Positions 45,954 to 54,157 of a DNA stretch of 64,000 bases are shown here, piece after piece. The notes beneath the pieces were generated by a model. That model was not told the DNA's origin. It saw only the letters and a program-made list of their open reading frames with translations, and ran no database searches. Numbering within the stretch: position 1 is the stretch's first letter; every line of letters begins with the position of its first letter. The DNA is taken from contig JAGQTY010000010.1 in NCBI GenBank assembly GCA_020438795.1, forward strand, positions 1 to 64,000, written 5' to 3'. This stretch comes from Actinomycetota bacterium. Its GTDB lineage: Bacteria > Actinomycetota > Actinomycetes > S36-B12 > GCA-2699445. The translations under genes and the position numbers were made by a program.

Positions 45954-47468
45954 TCACATGGACTGCTCGATCATCCCCAGTACCGCAGCGGCCTTGAGCA
46001 CGGACCTCGGATCGTAGGGCGAGCGCCACATCCCGCCGTGGGCTGCTGCCTGGCTGAACAGATCGGCCGGGTGATCGAGGCTCACCGCCGGATTGGCGTA
46101 GGAGGCGGGGTCACGCAGGTCGCGGACCAGCAGGGCCGCCATCACGGCGTTGCACGTCTCCGGCTCGAACACTTCGATCCCGAATCGGCTCGCACCCCCA
46201 TAGGCTGCGGCCATGAGCTTGTTGCGGATCACCGATTGCGTCCTCGTCGACGGGGCCACGTTGAGTGAAACGTGTACGCCGTCAACCCGGCAGACCGTGG
46301 CTCGCCAGCGCTGCATCCGCTTGGCGAGCAGATAGTTGGGACCCTGCTGCTCGATCAGGCAGTCTGCCACCCCGACGGTGCCGCCGTCGGCCTGCTGGAC
46401 CAGGCGCCGGTAGTTCGGCTGGAAGAGATTCGCCAGTGCCAGCGGCCGACGGGTGAAGCGGGCAAGCAGGTGATGGCGCCACTGTTCGCGCGCATCGTCG
46501 ACGATCTCCATCGGTACCTGGAACGCGTCGGTCGGTGTCGCCAGGTACGCCAGCGTCACCTGATCCCGCCCGAGCGTGTCGATCAGGAAGATCGAGATCG
46601 CATCGCAGGCCATCGACAGTCTGACGTTGAGCGCACCGTCGGCGTAGCCGTAGTTGCCGATGATGAGTGGACCGTCGAGGTGACTCAGCCAGCGGGCCAC
46701 AGCCGGGGCGGCCCGGATCAGGTCGGCACCTGCCACGGCAGCCACTTCGTCGTCCGAGTGCGCCGGGCCGATCCCCGAATCGGCGGGAACCGGGACGTGC
46801 AGGATGCCGGCGGTACCCTGCACGAGCGAGATGAGCCGCTGCCAGGTGTCGGGCCTCGGCAGATCGACGGCCCAGACCTCCGCCCCGCAGCGCAACAGCG
46901 TGGCCAGCGGACCGAGTTCGGCGCCGGCGCCGAGGACCACGAACCGGTGGCCACGCAGATCCAGCCACTCCGGATTGTCCAGGACCCGCTGGATGGCCAC
47001 AGCGAACGACGGCTCGACGACTCTGTGGGTCAGCCAGGCGGAGACCTGTCGCCGGATGTCAGAGCCTTCGAGCTGTGAGCCGCGAAACGGGATCCGGAGC
47101 ACCGGATCGACCTCGCCACCACCGATGAACGTCCTGGTCGACAGCTCATCATCGGTCTGGCCCGCTACGGCCTCGTGCAGCGGCACGCTGCTGGCGCCGT
47201 CGCTGAACTCGAAGCTGTCGTGGAGGTACCGCAACCCCGCGTGCGCCACAGCGTCGGCGGCCGCGGTGCTCGCGGCGGAAGCCACGACCAGGTCGCGGGC
47301 CGGCGCCAGATACTCCTTGCGCCAGTTGCTCGTGGCCCTGATCCGGCGAGCCAGTCCCGGGTCCACCGCATCGGCGGCGTGCGCCAGGGTCTCCCGGCCG
47401 ACAGCGGTCGATGATCGCTTCTCGCCGGTCAGCGGGAAGACCACCCCCGTGTTGTCCAGATCACTCAT
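45954..47468 (-). CDS. hypothetical Rossmann-type protein of unknown family
   Basis: Protein of 504 residues that I do not recognise. A nucleotide-binding-like core at about 180-225 reads HRFVVLGAGAELGPLATLLRCGAEVWAVD, which fits the GxGxxxG pattern of Rossmann folds with an acidic residue at the end of the second strand, suggesting NAD. Other striking stretches are GNYGYADGALNVRLSMACDAI, NLFQPNYRRLVQQADGG and QQGPNYLLAKRMQRWRA. There is no signal peptide or membrane helix. ATG 47468 has GGAGGA upstream. It is convergent with the oxidoreductase and divergent from a PQQ-propeller gene. A dehydrogenase or epimerase role is only a guess. Confidence 0.7.
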   Translation of the reverse strand: MSDLDNTGVVFPLTGEKRSSTAVGRETLAHAADAVDPGLARRIRATSNWRKEYLAPARDLVVASAASTAAADAVAHAGLRYLHDSFEFSDGASSVPLHEAVAGQTDDELSTRTFIGGGEVDPVLRIPFRGSQLEGSDIRRQVSAWLTHRVVEPSFAVAIQRVLDNPEWLDLRGHRFVVLGAGAELGPLATLLRCGAEVWAVDLPRPDTWQRLISLVQGTAGILHVPVPADSGIGPAHSDDEVAAVAGADLIRAAPAVARWLSHLDGPLIIGNYGYADGALNVRLSMACDAISIFLIDTLGRDQVTLAYLATPTDAFQVPMEIVDDAREQWRHHLLARFTRRPLALANLFQPNYRRLVQQADGGTVGVADCLIEQQGPNYLLAKRMQRWRATVCRVDGVHVSLNVAPSTRTQSVIRNKLMAAAYGGASRFGIEVFEPETCNAVMAALLVRDLRDPASYANPAVSLDHPADLFSQAAAHGGMWRSPYDPRSVLKAAAVLGMIEQSM

Positions 47469-47547
47469 GCGTGTCCTCCAACGGCCAGTATTGCGAGCCA
47501 CGCCGCTGCCGCCCAATCCGTTACACGGCCAGCCCAATATCGGGTGT

Positions 47548-47553
47548 TAGCGT
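47548..47553 (+). promoter_or_regulatory. -10 element for leaderless propeller gene
   Basis: TAGCGT is followed by 6 nt and the GTG at 47560. It supports this GTG as the start. Confidence 0.55.
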
Positions 47554-47559
47554 ATCGAG

Positions 47560-49206
47560 GTGAACCCAGCCAGAGTCCGCACACTGCTCGTCCTTGTCCT
47601 CGTGTTCGTGGCCTGCGCCATCGTGCTGTACTTCGCGATGTCGAGCAACAACGTCCAGGAGGCCACGCAGAACCAGGACACCTTCGGCCCGAGGCAGTCC
47701 GAGGCCGCCGCCGAGCCTGAGCCATCGCGCACCAAATCCCCCTACTGGTCCGATCCGGCCGGTGTGGGTCAGCCGTACGGCGACAAGGTCCCCGGGCTGA
47801 TCACCTTCCGCGGCAACCCCACCCGCACCTACTACGGCGGCGGCACGGTCACCCGGGATCAGCCCGCAACGGCATGGACCTACCCTCGAAGCGGTGGCAT
47901 GTGCGGCATCAGCGACCCGGGTACGGGCCCGGTGCAATGGTGCGGGACGGGCTGGACCGGGCAGCCCTCGGTCTTCGAACGTGAAGGGAAGACCTGGCTG
48001 GTGTTCGGTGCCTACGACTACGCCGTGCACTTCGTGAATGCCGAGACGGGCAAGGACATCCTGGCTCCGTTCAAGACGGGCGACATCATCAAGGGCTCGG
48101 TCACCGTGGATCCCGATGGCTACCCGATCGTGTACAGCGGCTCGCGGGACAACTACATCCGTGCGATCGCTATCGACGGCTCGGAGCCCCGTGAATTGTG
48201 GCGGCTGAGCGCCGATGCCGTGTCACCCACGATGTGGAACAACGACTGGGACGGGTCTCCGCTGATCATCGACGACTACCTGTTCGAGGGTGGCGAGAAC
48301 AGCCAGATCCACATCGTGAAGCTGAACCGCGGCTACGACAAGAGCGGCAAGGTCACCCTGGACCCGGAACTCGTGTTCAACGCACCGGGATGGGACGACC
48401 AGCTCCTTAGCGATCACGGCTCCAACCAGGTCTCCATCGAGAACAGCGTCTCGATCTATGAGGACACGCTGTACTTCTCGAACTCGGCCGGGCTGGTCCA
48501 GGGCTGGGACATCAAAGGGCTGAAGGACGGCAAGACACCCAAGCGGGTCTTCCGGTTCTGGACCGGTGACGACACCGATGCCTCCGTCGTCATCGACGAG
48601 GAGGGCTATCTCTACGTCGGCAGTGAGTATGAGAAGGGGAACTCCCGGTCCAAAGAGGTCGGGCAGCTGATGAAGCTCGACCCGCGCAAGAAGAACGATC
48701 CCATCGTCTGGAGCATCAAGGACTCCCACTACCTGCCCGGAGGCATCTGGGGCACCCCCGGGCTCTATCAGGATGTGGTCCTGTTCGGCACGAACGAGGG
48801 ACGCGTCGCCGCAGCGGACCGGGAGAGCGGCAGGATCCTGTGGGAGAAGCACCTGTCGGGTCAGACCTGGCAGTCCCCCAGCGTTGTGGACGACGTACTG
48901 GTGATGGGCGACTGTGGTGGCGACCTCTACGGCTACGACATGGCAGACCCGCGCCAGGATCCACCGCAACTGTGGAAGGTACACCTCGGTGGCTGTATCG
49001 AGTCCACACCTGCGATCTGGGGCGGGGGCATCTACGTCGGCACTCGGGACGGCAAGATGTTCGCTCTTCGTGCCCCGGGTGACGGGATCGTCACCGAATC
49101 CGGGTCCTCTCAGGCCCCAGCGGATACTGGCGCCCAGGCAACGGAGCCGGAGTCCGTGCCGCCCTCAGCCGCACCCGACCCCGCTTCGGACGGCGCCACC
49201 ACCTGA
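47560..49206 (+). CDS. membrane-anchored PQQ-type beta-propeller protein
   Basis: Exported protein of 548 residues. One N-terminal hydrophobic helix (about 8-27, LLVLVLVFVACAIVLYFAM) acts as an anchor. A charged linker follows, then a propeller built of repeats such as VTVDPDGYPIVYSGSRDNYIRA, DASVVIDEEGYLYVGSEYE, VVLFGTNEGRVAAADRESGRILWEK and GIYVGTRDGKMFALRAPG. These are PQQ/BamB-like blades, but residues for binding quinone are not evident, so it may be structural or bind ligands. An acidic, Pro/Ala-rich tail ends the protein. It is convergent with the sensor kinase gene. The function is unknown. Confidence 0.8.
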   Translation: MNPARVRTLLVLVLVFVACAIVLYFAMSSNNVQEATQNQDTFGPRQSEAAAEPEPSRTKSPYWSDPAGVGQPYGDKVPGLITFRGNPTRTYYGGGTVTRDQPATAWTYPRSGGMCGISDPGTGPVQWCGTGWTGQPSVFEREGKTWLVFGAYDYAVHFVNAETGKDILAPFKTGDIIKGSVTVDPDGYPIVYSGSRDNYIRAIAIDGSEPRELWRLSADAVSPTMWNNDWDGSPLIIDDYLFEGGENSQIHIVKLNRGYDKSGKVTLDPELVFNAPGWDDQLLSDHGSNQVSIENSVSIYEDTLYFSNSAGLVQGWDIKGLKDGKTPKRVFRFWTGDDTDASVVIDEEGYLYVGSEYEKGNSRSKEVGQLMKLDPRKKNDPIVWSIKDSHYLPGGIWGTPGLYQDVVLFGTNEGRVAAADRESGRILWEKHLSGQTWQSPSVVDDVLVMGDCGGDLYGYDMADPRQDPPQLWKVHLGGCIESTPAIWGGGIYVGTRDGKMFALRAPGDGIVTESGSSQAPADTGAQATEPESVPPSAAPDPASDGATT

Positions 49207-49245
49207 GACCCTTGACCGGGGAGCGCACGGGATCCGGCAGGGCGG

Positions 49246-51081
49246 TCAACTGCGGACTCCGGCGACCGGAATGACCATTGCAACGGTCGTGTAGGTGTGT
49301 CCGTCGCTGTCAAGGTCAAGCGTGCCGCCGTTGTGCGCGACGATGCGCTGAACACTGGCCAGGCCGATGCCCAGACCGTCGTGCTCAGTCGTAAGTCGCT
49401 GGAACATCTTGGTCGCTCGCCGGATCTGGTCCGGGGCGATGCCCGACCCGTTGTCGGCAATCGTGAGGCTGATCCGGTCGCCTACCTGCTCCGCACTGAT
49501 GCGGATCCGAAGTGGCCGCTCGGATGAGCGGTACTTGATGGAGTTCTCGATGATGTTCACCAGCCCGGATGTGATGAGCGCTTCCTCCACACGCCAGGTC
49601 AGCCCGTCAGGGATGTCGATGCCAACCCTGGCGTCAGCGGCATCGAGATCGGCCTGTACGAGTTGTAGGGCAGCCAGCACGGTCTGTTCGACGGCCTGAA
49701 CTTGCGGCTCGTACTCACCGCCGAGTCGGGAGTAGTCGAGCAATGCGGTGATCAGGGCCTGCATCCGTGCCACACCGCCGGTGATCTCGTCCAGGGACCC
49801 CTGGACGTCTTCGTCGAGGTCCAGACCCTCCAGATCGTGCCTGAGGATGGTGGAGAAGCCGCTGATGGTACGCAGGGGTGCGCGCAAGTCGTGACTGGTC
49901 ACGTAGGCGAACTGTTCTAGCTCCTCATTGGCGTGGGCCAGCTCCGAGGTCCGTTCGGCGACAGCGGCTTCGAGTGTGTCCTGCTGCCGGTTGAGGCGCC
50001 GGTTGCTGATCCCCAGCAGGACCGACAGGACCGCCAGCAGGATCACAACGAGCGACGTGATGATGATGACGGGCCAGTACTGCTCCCAGAATGTCGGCCG
50101 GTAGAACAGCACCTCGGAGCCCGGGGGCAGGGGTTCGTCCGATAGCCCGAAGCGGACGAGTTCTCGCCAGTCGTAAGCGTTGCGATAGGTGTCGTCTGCT
50201 TCGAGTTCCGGTACCGGTTGCCCGGCACGCAGCGCCAGCATCGTATCCCAGGTCTGTTCCCCGACCAGCTGGGCGGAGATCATGTAACCACCCACGATGC
50301 CATGCCCCAGCAGGATCTCCCAGTTGCTGTATACGGGTGCGCTGCTGGCAGCGCTGAGCTGTTCCAGCGTTGTGAAGGAGCTGACCGGCGCTCCGTCGGC
50401 ATCCTGGAAGACCAACAGGTAGTAGACGGCTGCATCGTCGGGGAGCTGAGCCAGGGACGACGCCACCGAGGAGACGGACTCGTTCACATTGAACCGAACA
50501 GGAAGGTCCGGGGCACTCGACTCCAACGCGGCGGTGAAACCATCCAGGCGTTGCTGGCCTCCCGGGGACTTCGTGTCGGCGACGACCACCAGCAGGCTGG
50601 GGTCCTGAAGGCGGACGAGTTCCTCGACTGAGGCGCCATAGTCAGCGATGACGGGCACAGTGGCATCGGCGGTTGTGGCCTGCGCGCCCCCACTGGCGAC
50701 GGCGATCCGGTCCACCCCCGGCAGGAACCCCGGGTCACTGTCAAGCGCCGTCACCGCGGGCAGGCTCTCCGCAACCACGTAGTCGATCCCAGCAGTCCCA
50801 TACTTCGCCTCCAGGAAGCTGAGGAACTCCTCGATGTCACGCCCGGAGCTGAACCGACCGGAATCCAGGTACTCCACGTAGAGTTGGGCGGGCTGTCCGC
50901 TGGCCTCCTGCGCGGATTCGAACCCAGCCATGAACTCCCGGCTCCAGGGAAGGTTCTGGTCCCAGGAGTTGATGACCAGAACCCGCAGGGGCTTCGCAGA
51001 CTCCTGTGCAGAGGCCGCACCAACACCCATCAGCAATGCCAGGAGTGCTGTCATCACGACAATGAGCGAGCGCCTCACCAT
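49246..51081 (-). CDS. sensor histidine kinase with ABC-type substrate-binding domain
   Basis: Membrane kinase of 611 residues. The order is: signal peptide (about 1-26), extracytoplasmic ABC substrate-binding-like domain (about 30-320, starting PLRVLVINSWDQNLPW), transmembrane helix (about 338-360, VIIITSLVVILLAVLSVLLG), coiled linker, phospho-acceptor box FAYVTSHDLRAPLRT, and an ATP-binding domain with NIIENSIKYRS, DNGSGIAP and GLGIGLASVQ. It probably senses a small ligand through the binding-protein-like domain. No response regulator is adjacent, so it is an orphan. ATG 51081 lies 6 nt after CATACT; an in-frame GTG at 51105 is an alternative. Confidence 0.9.
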   Translation of the reverse strand: MVRRSLIVVMTALLALLMGVGAASAQESAKPLRVLVINSWDQNLPWSREFMAGFESAQEASGQPAQLYVEYLDSGRFSSGRDIEEFLSFLEAKYGTAGIDYVVAESLPAVTALDSDPGFLPGVDRIAVASGGAQATTADATVPVIADYGASVEELVRLQDPSLLVVVADTKSPGGQQRLDGFTAALESSAPDLPVRFNVNESVSSVASSLAQLPDDAAVYYLLVFQDADGAPVSSFTTLEQLSAASSAPVYSNWEILLGHGIVGGYMISAQLVGEQTWDTMLALRAGQPVPELEADDTYRNAYDWRELVRFGLSDEPLPPGSEVLFYRPTFWEQYWPVIIITSLVVILLAVLSVLLGISNRRLNRQQDTLEAAVAERTSELAHANEELEQFAYVTSHDLRAPLRTISGFSTILRHDLEGLDLDEDVQGSLDEITGGVARMQALITALLDYSRLGGEYEPQVQAVEQTVLAALQLVQADLDAADARVGIDIPDGLTWRVEEALITSGLVNIIENSIKYRSSERPLRIRISAEQVGDRISLTIADNGSGIAPDQIRRATKMFQRLTTEHDGLGIGLASVQRIVAHNGGTLDLDSDGHTYTTVAMVIPVAGVRS

Positions 51082-51170
51082 TGCACGAGTATGCCGCCGC
51101 CACACTCAGGTGTCCCGCCGGATGCGACAACGCCCAGGTCCTCCACGGGCCGGCACTGCCGGGATGGCTG

Positions 51171-52160
51171 TCAGCCCGCGTAGGGCGGATACTCGTAGGC
51201 ACTGGGCTCGTCGCGATCATGCCGTCCCAGCGTCCAGACGTAGGCGAGGAATCCGAAGAGTGCGGCCACGCCGATGAGGATCCGAACCGCCGTCGGCAAC
51301 GGGGACGGAGTGACGAACGCTTCGATGACACCCGAGGCGGCCAGCACCACTACCAGCCCCAGAGCCACTGCGACCGCGCGGCGCCCCTCCTGAGCGGCTG
51401 CCTGGCTGCGGGGCCGGGGTCCGGGCGCGATGAGGGCCCAGCCCACGCGCATCCCCGCCGCTGCCGCAGCAAAGACTGCCGTCAGTTCCAGCAGCCCATG
51501 CGGAGTGATGTAGCCGAAGAACGTCCCCAGGCCACCGTGGGCGGCCATGAATCCGCCGACCACCCCGACATTCACCGCGTTGAGGATCAACGGATACAGC
51601 GCAGGCAGCACGAAAAGGAAGCCCGCGACGAGCGCGAACGCGGCGGCCCAGGCATTGTTCGTCCAGACCTGCGCCGCGAAACTGCCCGCCGGGTTCTCCG
51701 AGTAGTAGCCCACGAAGCCCGCATCCACGAGTTCCCTTGCCTCTTCCGGAGAGAGCAGGGCGCGCTGCACCTCCGGGTCGCCGGCCACCCAGATCGCGAC
51801 CGCCAGCGCGAGCACGAGGAAGCCGACGCTGACCCACAGCCACCACCAGCGCGCGAGGTACAACGCTCTGGGGAACGAGTAGCCGAAGAATCTCCCCACA
51901 TCGGCCCGGAAGCGGTTGGGGGGAGTCAGCAGCCGGGCACGTGCTCGGGCCACCCGTTGGCTGAGCCAGGCGATGCTGGCAGCGCTGGCCCCCTGCGTCT
52001 GCAGCCGGGACAGGTCCGCCGACGCCCTGACATATAGCTCCGTGAGCTCCTGGCACTCCTCGCCTGTGAGCCGCCGCCGGTCGGCCAGCTCTCCGAGTCG
52101 ACGGGCCACAGCCTCCGGGTCGGCCGGTACCCCCGTCGACGCGCGCCCCCCTGCACTCAC
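51171..52160 (-). CDS. SpoIIM-family (stage II sporulation protein M-like) membrane protein
   Basis: Integral membrane protein of about 329 residues. The cytosolic N-terminal helices (ARRLGELADRRRLTGEECQELTELYVRASADLSRLQ) lead into five or so membrane helices with the conserved WTNNAWAAAFALVAGFLF and LGTFFGYITPHGLLELTAVF. In sporulating bacilli SpoIIM works in engulfment; in other bacteria the family member is of unknown role and usually lies with RDD, DUF58 and MoxR genes. The RDD gene is divergent here. GTG 52160 is preferred because it matches the family start and has GGGAGC upstream; ATG 52205 is possible. Confidence 0.88.
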   Translation of the reverse strand: MSAGGRASTGVPADPEAVARRLGELADRRRLTGEECQELTELYVRASADLSRLQTQGASAASIAWLSQRVARARARLLTPPNRFRADVGRFFGYSFPRALYLARWWWLWVSVGFLVLALAVAIWVAGDPEVQRALLSPEEARELVDAGFVGYYSENPAGSFAAQVWTNNAWAAAFALVAGFLFVLPALYPLILNAVNVGVVGGFMAAHGGLGTFFGYITPHGLLELTAVFAAAAAGMRVGWALIAPGPRPRSQAAAQEGRRAVAVALGLVVVLAASGVIEAFVTPSPLPTAVRILIGVAALFGFLAYVWTLGRHDRDEPSAYEYPPYAG

Positions 52161-52182
52161 CCGACCGCTCCCGTCCTGTCTC

Positions 52183-52230
52183 GCGACACCGGAACCCGTT
52201 ACCATACGCTGCCATTGTGGCACTGGTCAG
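52183..52230. promoter_or_regulatory. overlapping divergent promoters of the SpoIIM-like and RDD genes
   Basis: Plus strand: GCGACA (52183-52188), 16 nt, then TACGCT (52205-52210), then 6 nt to the GTG at 52217. Minus strand: CTGACC (52230-52225), 18 nt, then TATGGT (52206-52201). The two -10 boxes share two bases, so polymerase cannot occupy both promoters at once. Confidence 0.5.
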
Positions 52231-52927
52231 CGGCGAATCGGTCAGACTGGAACTGCCGCCTGCCGGGCTGCCCACCCGGATCATCGCCCTGATCATCGAT
52301 GTACTGGTGGAGATCGGCCTGCTGATCGGTCTGCTGCTGGTGCTGACCCTCACAGGTTCCGCGCTGGACGAGGCCGCGCTGGCCGCACTCGGGCTGCTGC
52401 TCGTGGTCGGTTGCCTGCTCGTCCTGCCCGTGCTGATGGAGACCACCACGGGCGGGCGGTCGATCGGCAAGATAGCGTTCGGGCTTCGGGTGGTCACCGA
52501 TTCCGGCGGCCGCACGAGTTTCCGGGACTCGCTGGTGCGAGGGCTGCTGCTGGTCTTCGTGGACCTCTGGACAACCTCCGGCGCCGCGGGACTGATCACG
52601 AGCCTCGCCAATCCGCGGGGCAAGCGCGTCGGGGACTACTTCGCAGGCACGATCGTGGTCAGGGAGCGCTTCGGTGCTGCGCCACCGGCCCAGCTGCCCG
52701 CCGCCGGCTCCCAGGTCAGCCATGGAGTGACATTGCAGCCCAACACCGTCGGCGCGATCGAGGCCTACCTGGGACGCTGGCAGTCGCTCGACCCCGATGC
52801 CCGAATGGGCCTGGCCAGGCAGCTGGCGGCCGTCGCCGCTGTGGAGCTCGGCCGTACGCCGCCTGCCGACGCCGATGCCGACCGCTTTCTGGTTCAGGCA
52901 CTGCAGCAGCACCGGGTCGGTGGCTGA
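52217..52927 (+). CDS. RDD family membrane protein
   Basis: Membrane protein of 236 residues. The RDD core begins at LPTRIIALIIDVLVEIGLLIGL, where the first Asp of the motif sits in the helix, followed by a second helix (LLLVVGCLLVLPVL) and GGRSIGKIAFGLRVVTDSGG with the conserved Gly-Arg-Ser-Ile-Gly-Lys. A cytosolic C-terminal tail of about 80 helical residues follows. Some RDD proteins are small-molecule antiporters, but for actinobacterial types linked to SpoIIM and DUF58 genes the role is unknown. Translation probably starts leaderless at GTG 52217. Confidence 0.88.
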   Translation: MALVSGESVRLELPPAGLPTRIIALIIDVLVEIGLLIGLLLVLTLTGSALDEAALAALGLLLVVGCLLVLPVLMETTTGGRSIGKIAFGLRVVTDSGGRTSFRDSLVRGLLLVFVDLWTTSGAAGLITSLANPRGKRVGDYFAGTIVVRERFGAAPPAQLPAAGSQVSHGVTLQPNTVGAIEAYLGRWQSLDPDARMGLARQLAAVAAVELGRTPPADADADRFLVQALQQHRVGG

Positions 52928-53025
52928 CCGCGCAGCGACGAGACCACCGACCGGCGCGGGTACGGATAACAACGGACACACCTGTGGCACCTGCAGGTCC
53001 CCGTCGTTGCCACGAGCGTGCCGGC

Positions 53026-54012
53026 TCAGGACTCCCGCAGGGCGCCGATCCCCAGCGAACCGCCGGTGGCCGCAGGAGAGGTGTCGTCATCATCGTCGGC
53101 CTCCAGCGACCCGAAGACCCGCTCCAGATCATCCATGGACGGCGCCCAGTAGTAGGACCCGGTCACGGGCGTGGAGTACTGCAGGAAGTGATCCGTCAGG
53201 CCGTCACCGGCCGTGCCGAACATGCGCGAGAGCATGGTGTCGATGCGGTCCACATCCCAGGCGCACCCGATGAACTGGCTGCCGGCCACCTCGGCATCGG
53301 CGAACGGGGTGTTTCGCCGGTAGATGTGCCGCTCCTGGCCCTGCGCGTCGTGGATCGTGTTCCGGCTCACGTGCGAGGTCGCAGGCATCACGTCATCGTC
53401 GAGCTGGATGCTCTCGAGCTTGGTCCGGCCGAAGACATCCTCCTGCTCGTGCACGGTGAGCCCGTCGAACTTCGCAAGATTGTGCACGTACTTCTGCACC
53501 AGGACCGGGACACCTCCTGCCCCGACCTGACCGTCCGGCACCACGGAGATCTCGACAGCTTCGTCCACCGCCGGATTCTCGGTCCCGTCGATGAAGCCGA
53601 TCGGGTCACGGTTGTCAGCTCCGATGAAGGCGTCGAGGGAATGGTCCAGGACGAGCTGGGAGGCGAGCGCACCCTTCACGGCGGTGGTGGCGTGCCAGAC
53701 CTTCTCCCAGAGATTGCCCTGGAGCCAGACCCAGATGTCCGACTGGGTGGCCGGGGCGCTCAGCCCACCGGTACCGGTGATTCCCTCGAACGGATGAACG
53801 TTGTCCGGCAGGGTGCCCGGGCTCAACTGCTCCCAGATCCGAGGGGAGAACCCCCAGACGATGTTCGGCCCACGCATGGTTGTGGCCGCCTGACGAGCAC
53901 TCGTCATGGCCGCCCGCACATCAGCTGTCCCGACTTCAGGCGGAACTGAGAACTCCAGGTGGGAATGCAGGGCGACTTCCTCGACGAAGATGGCTGGCTG
54001 AGGTCTCGACAC
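53026..54012 (-). CDS. DyP-type heme peroxidase with encapsulin-targeting peptide
   Basis: Dye-decolourising peroxidase of 328 residues. The GxxDG motif is GFIDGTENP (139-147) with catalytic Asp142. The probable heme-ligand His214 lies in ATSHVSRN, and a conserved Arg lies in ERHIYRR. After the fold ends near residue 303, a disordered acidic linker (EADDDDDTSPA) leads to GGSLGIGALRES at the C terminus, a clear match to the peptide that directs DyP into encapsulin shells. The encapsulin gene is divergent, 145 nt away. GTG 54012 is chosen because TAGACT lies 7 nt upstream, giving a leaderless start that matches the family N terminus. It has no signal peptide. Confidence 0.95.
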   Translation of the reverse strand: MSRPQPAIFVEEVALHSHLEFSVPPEVGTADVRAAMTSARQAATTMRGPNIVWGFSPRIWEQLSPGTLPDNVHPFEGITGTGGLSAPATQSDIWVWLQGNLWEKVWHATTAVKGALASQLVLDHSLDAFIGADNRDPIGFIDGTENPAVDEAVEISVVPDGQVGAGGVPVLVQKYVHNLAKFDGLTVHEQEDVFGRTKLESIQLDDDVMPATSHVSRNTIHDAQGQERHIYRRNTPFADAEVAGSQFIGCAWDVDRIDTMLSRMFGTAGDGLTDHFLQYSTPVTGSYYWAPSMDDLERVFGSLEADDDDDTSPAATGGSLGIGALRES

Positions 54013-54019
54013 GCCAGCC

Positions 54020-54025
54020 AGTCTA
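54020..54025 (-). promoter_or_regulatory. -10 element for leaderless dyp gene
   Basis: On the minus strand TAGACT is followed by 7 nt and the GTG at 54012; no ribosome binding site is present. It fixes the DyP start some 150 nt inside the longest open frame. Confidence 0.55.
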
Positions 54026-54104
54026 TTGATCGGGCGCCGGTCGCGCACGCTGGCTGAACAGACAGCCGACGAACAGTCGCCGGTCCCCAGGTGCGGGGTC
54101 CGTC

Positions 54105-54133
54105 TGGTCACGGTCGCGCCGGCGAGATAGGGT
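54105..54133 (+). promoter_or_regulatory. encapsulin promoter
   Basis: TGGTCA (54105-54110), a 17-nt spacer and TAGGGT (54128-54133) form a good housekeeping-type promoter. The message would carry a leader of about 18 nt containing a strong purine-rich ribosome binding site (AAGGGAAGGGG) before the ATG at 54158. Confidence 0.6.
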
Positions 54134-54157
54134 GTCGGCAAGGGAAGGGGTAGTGAC

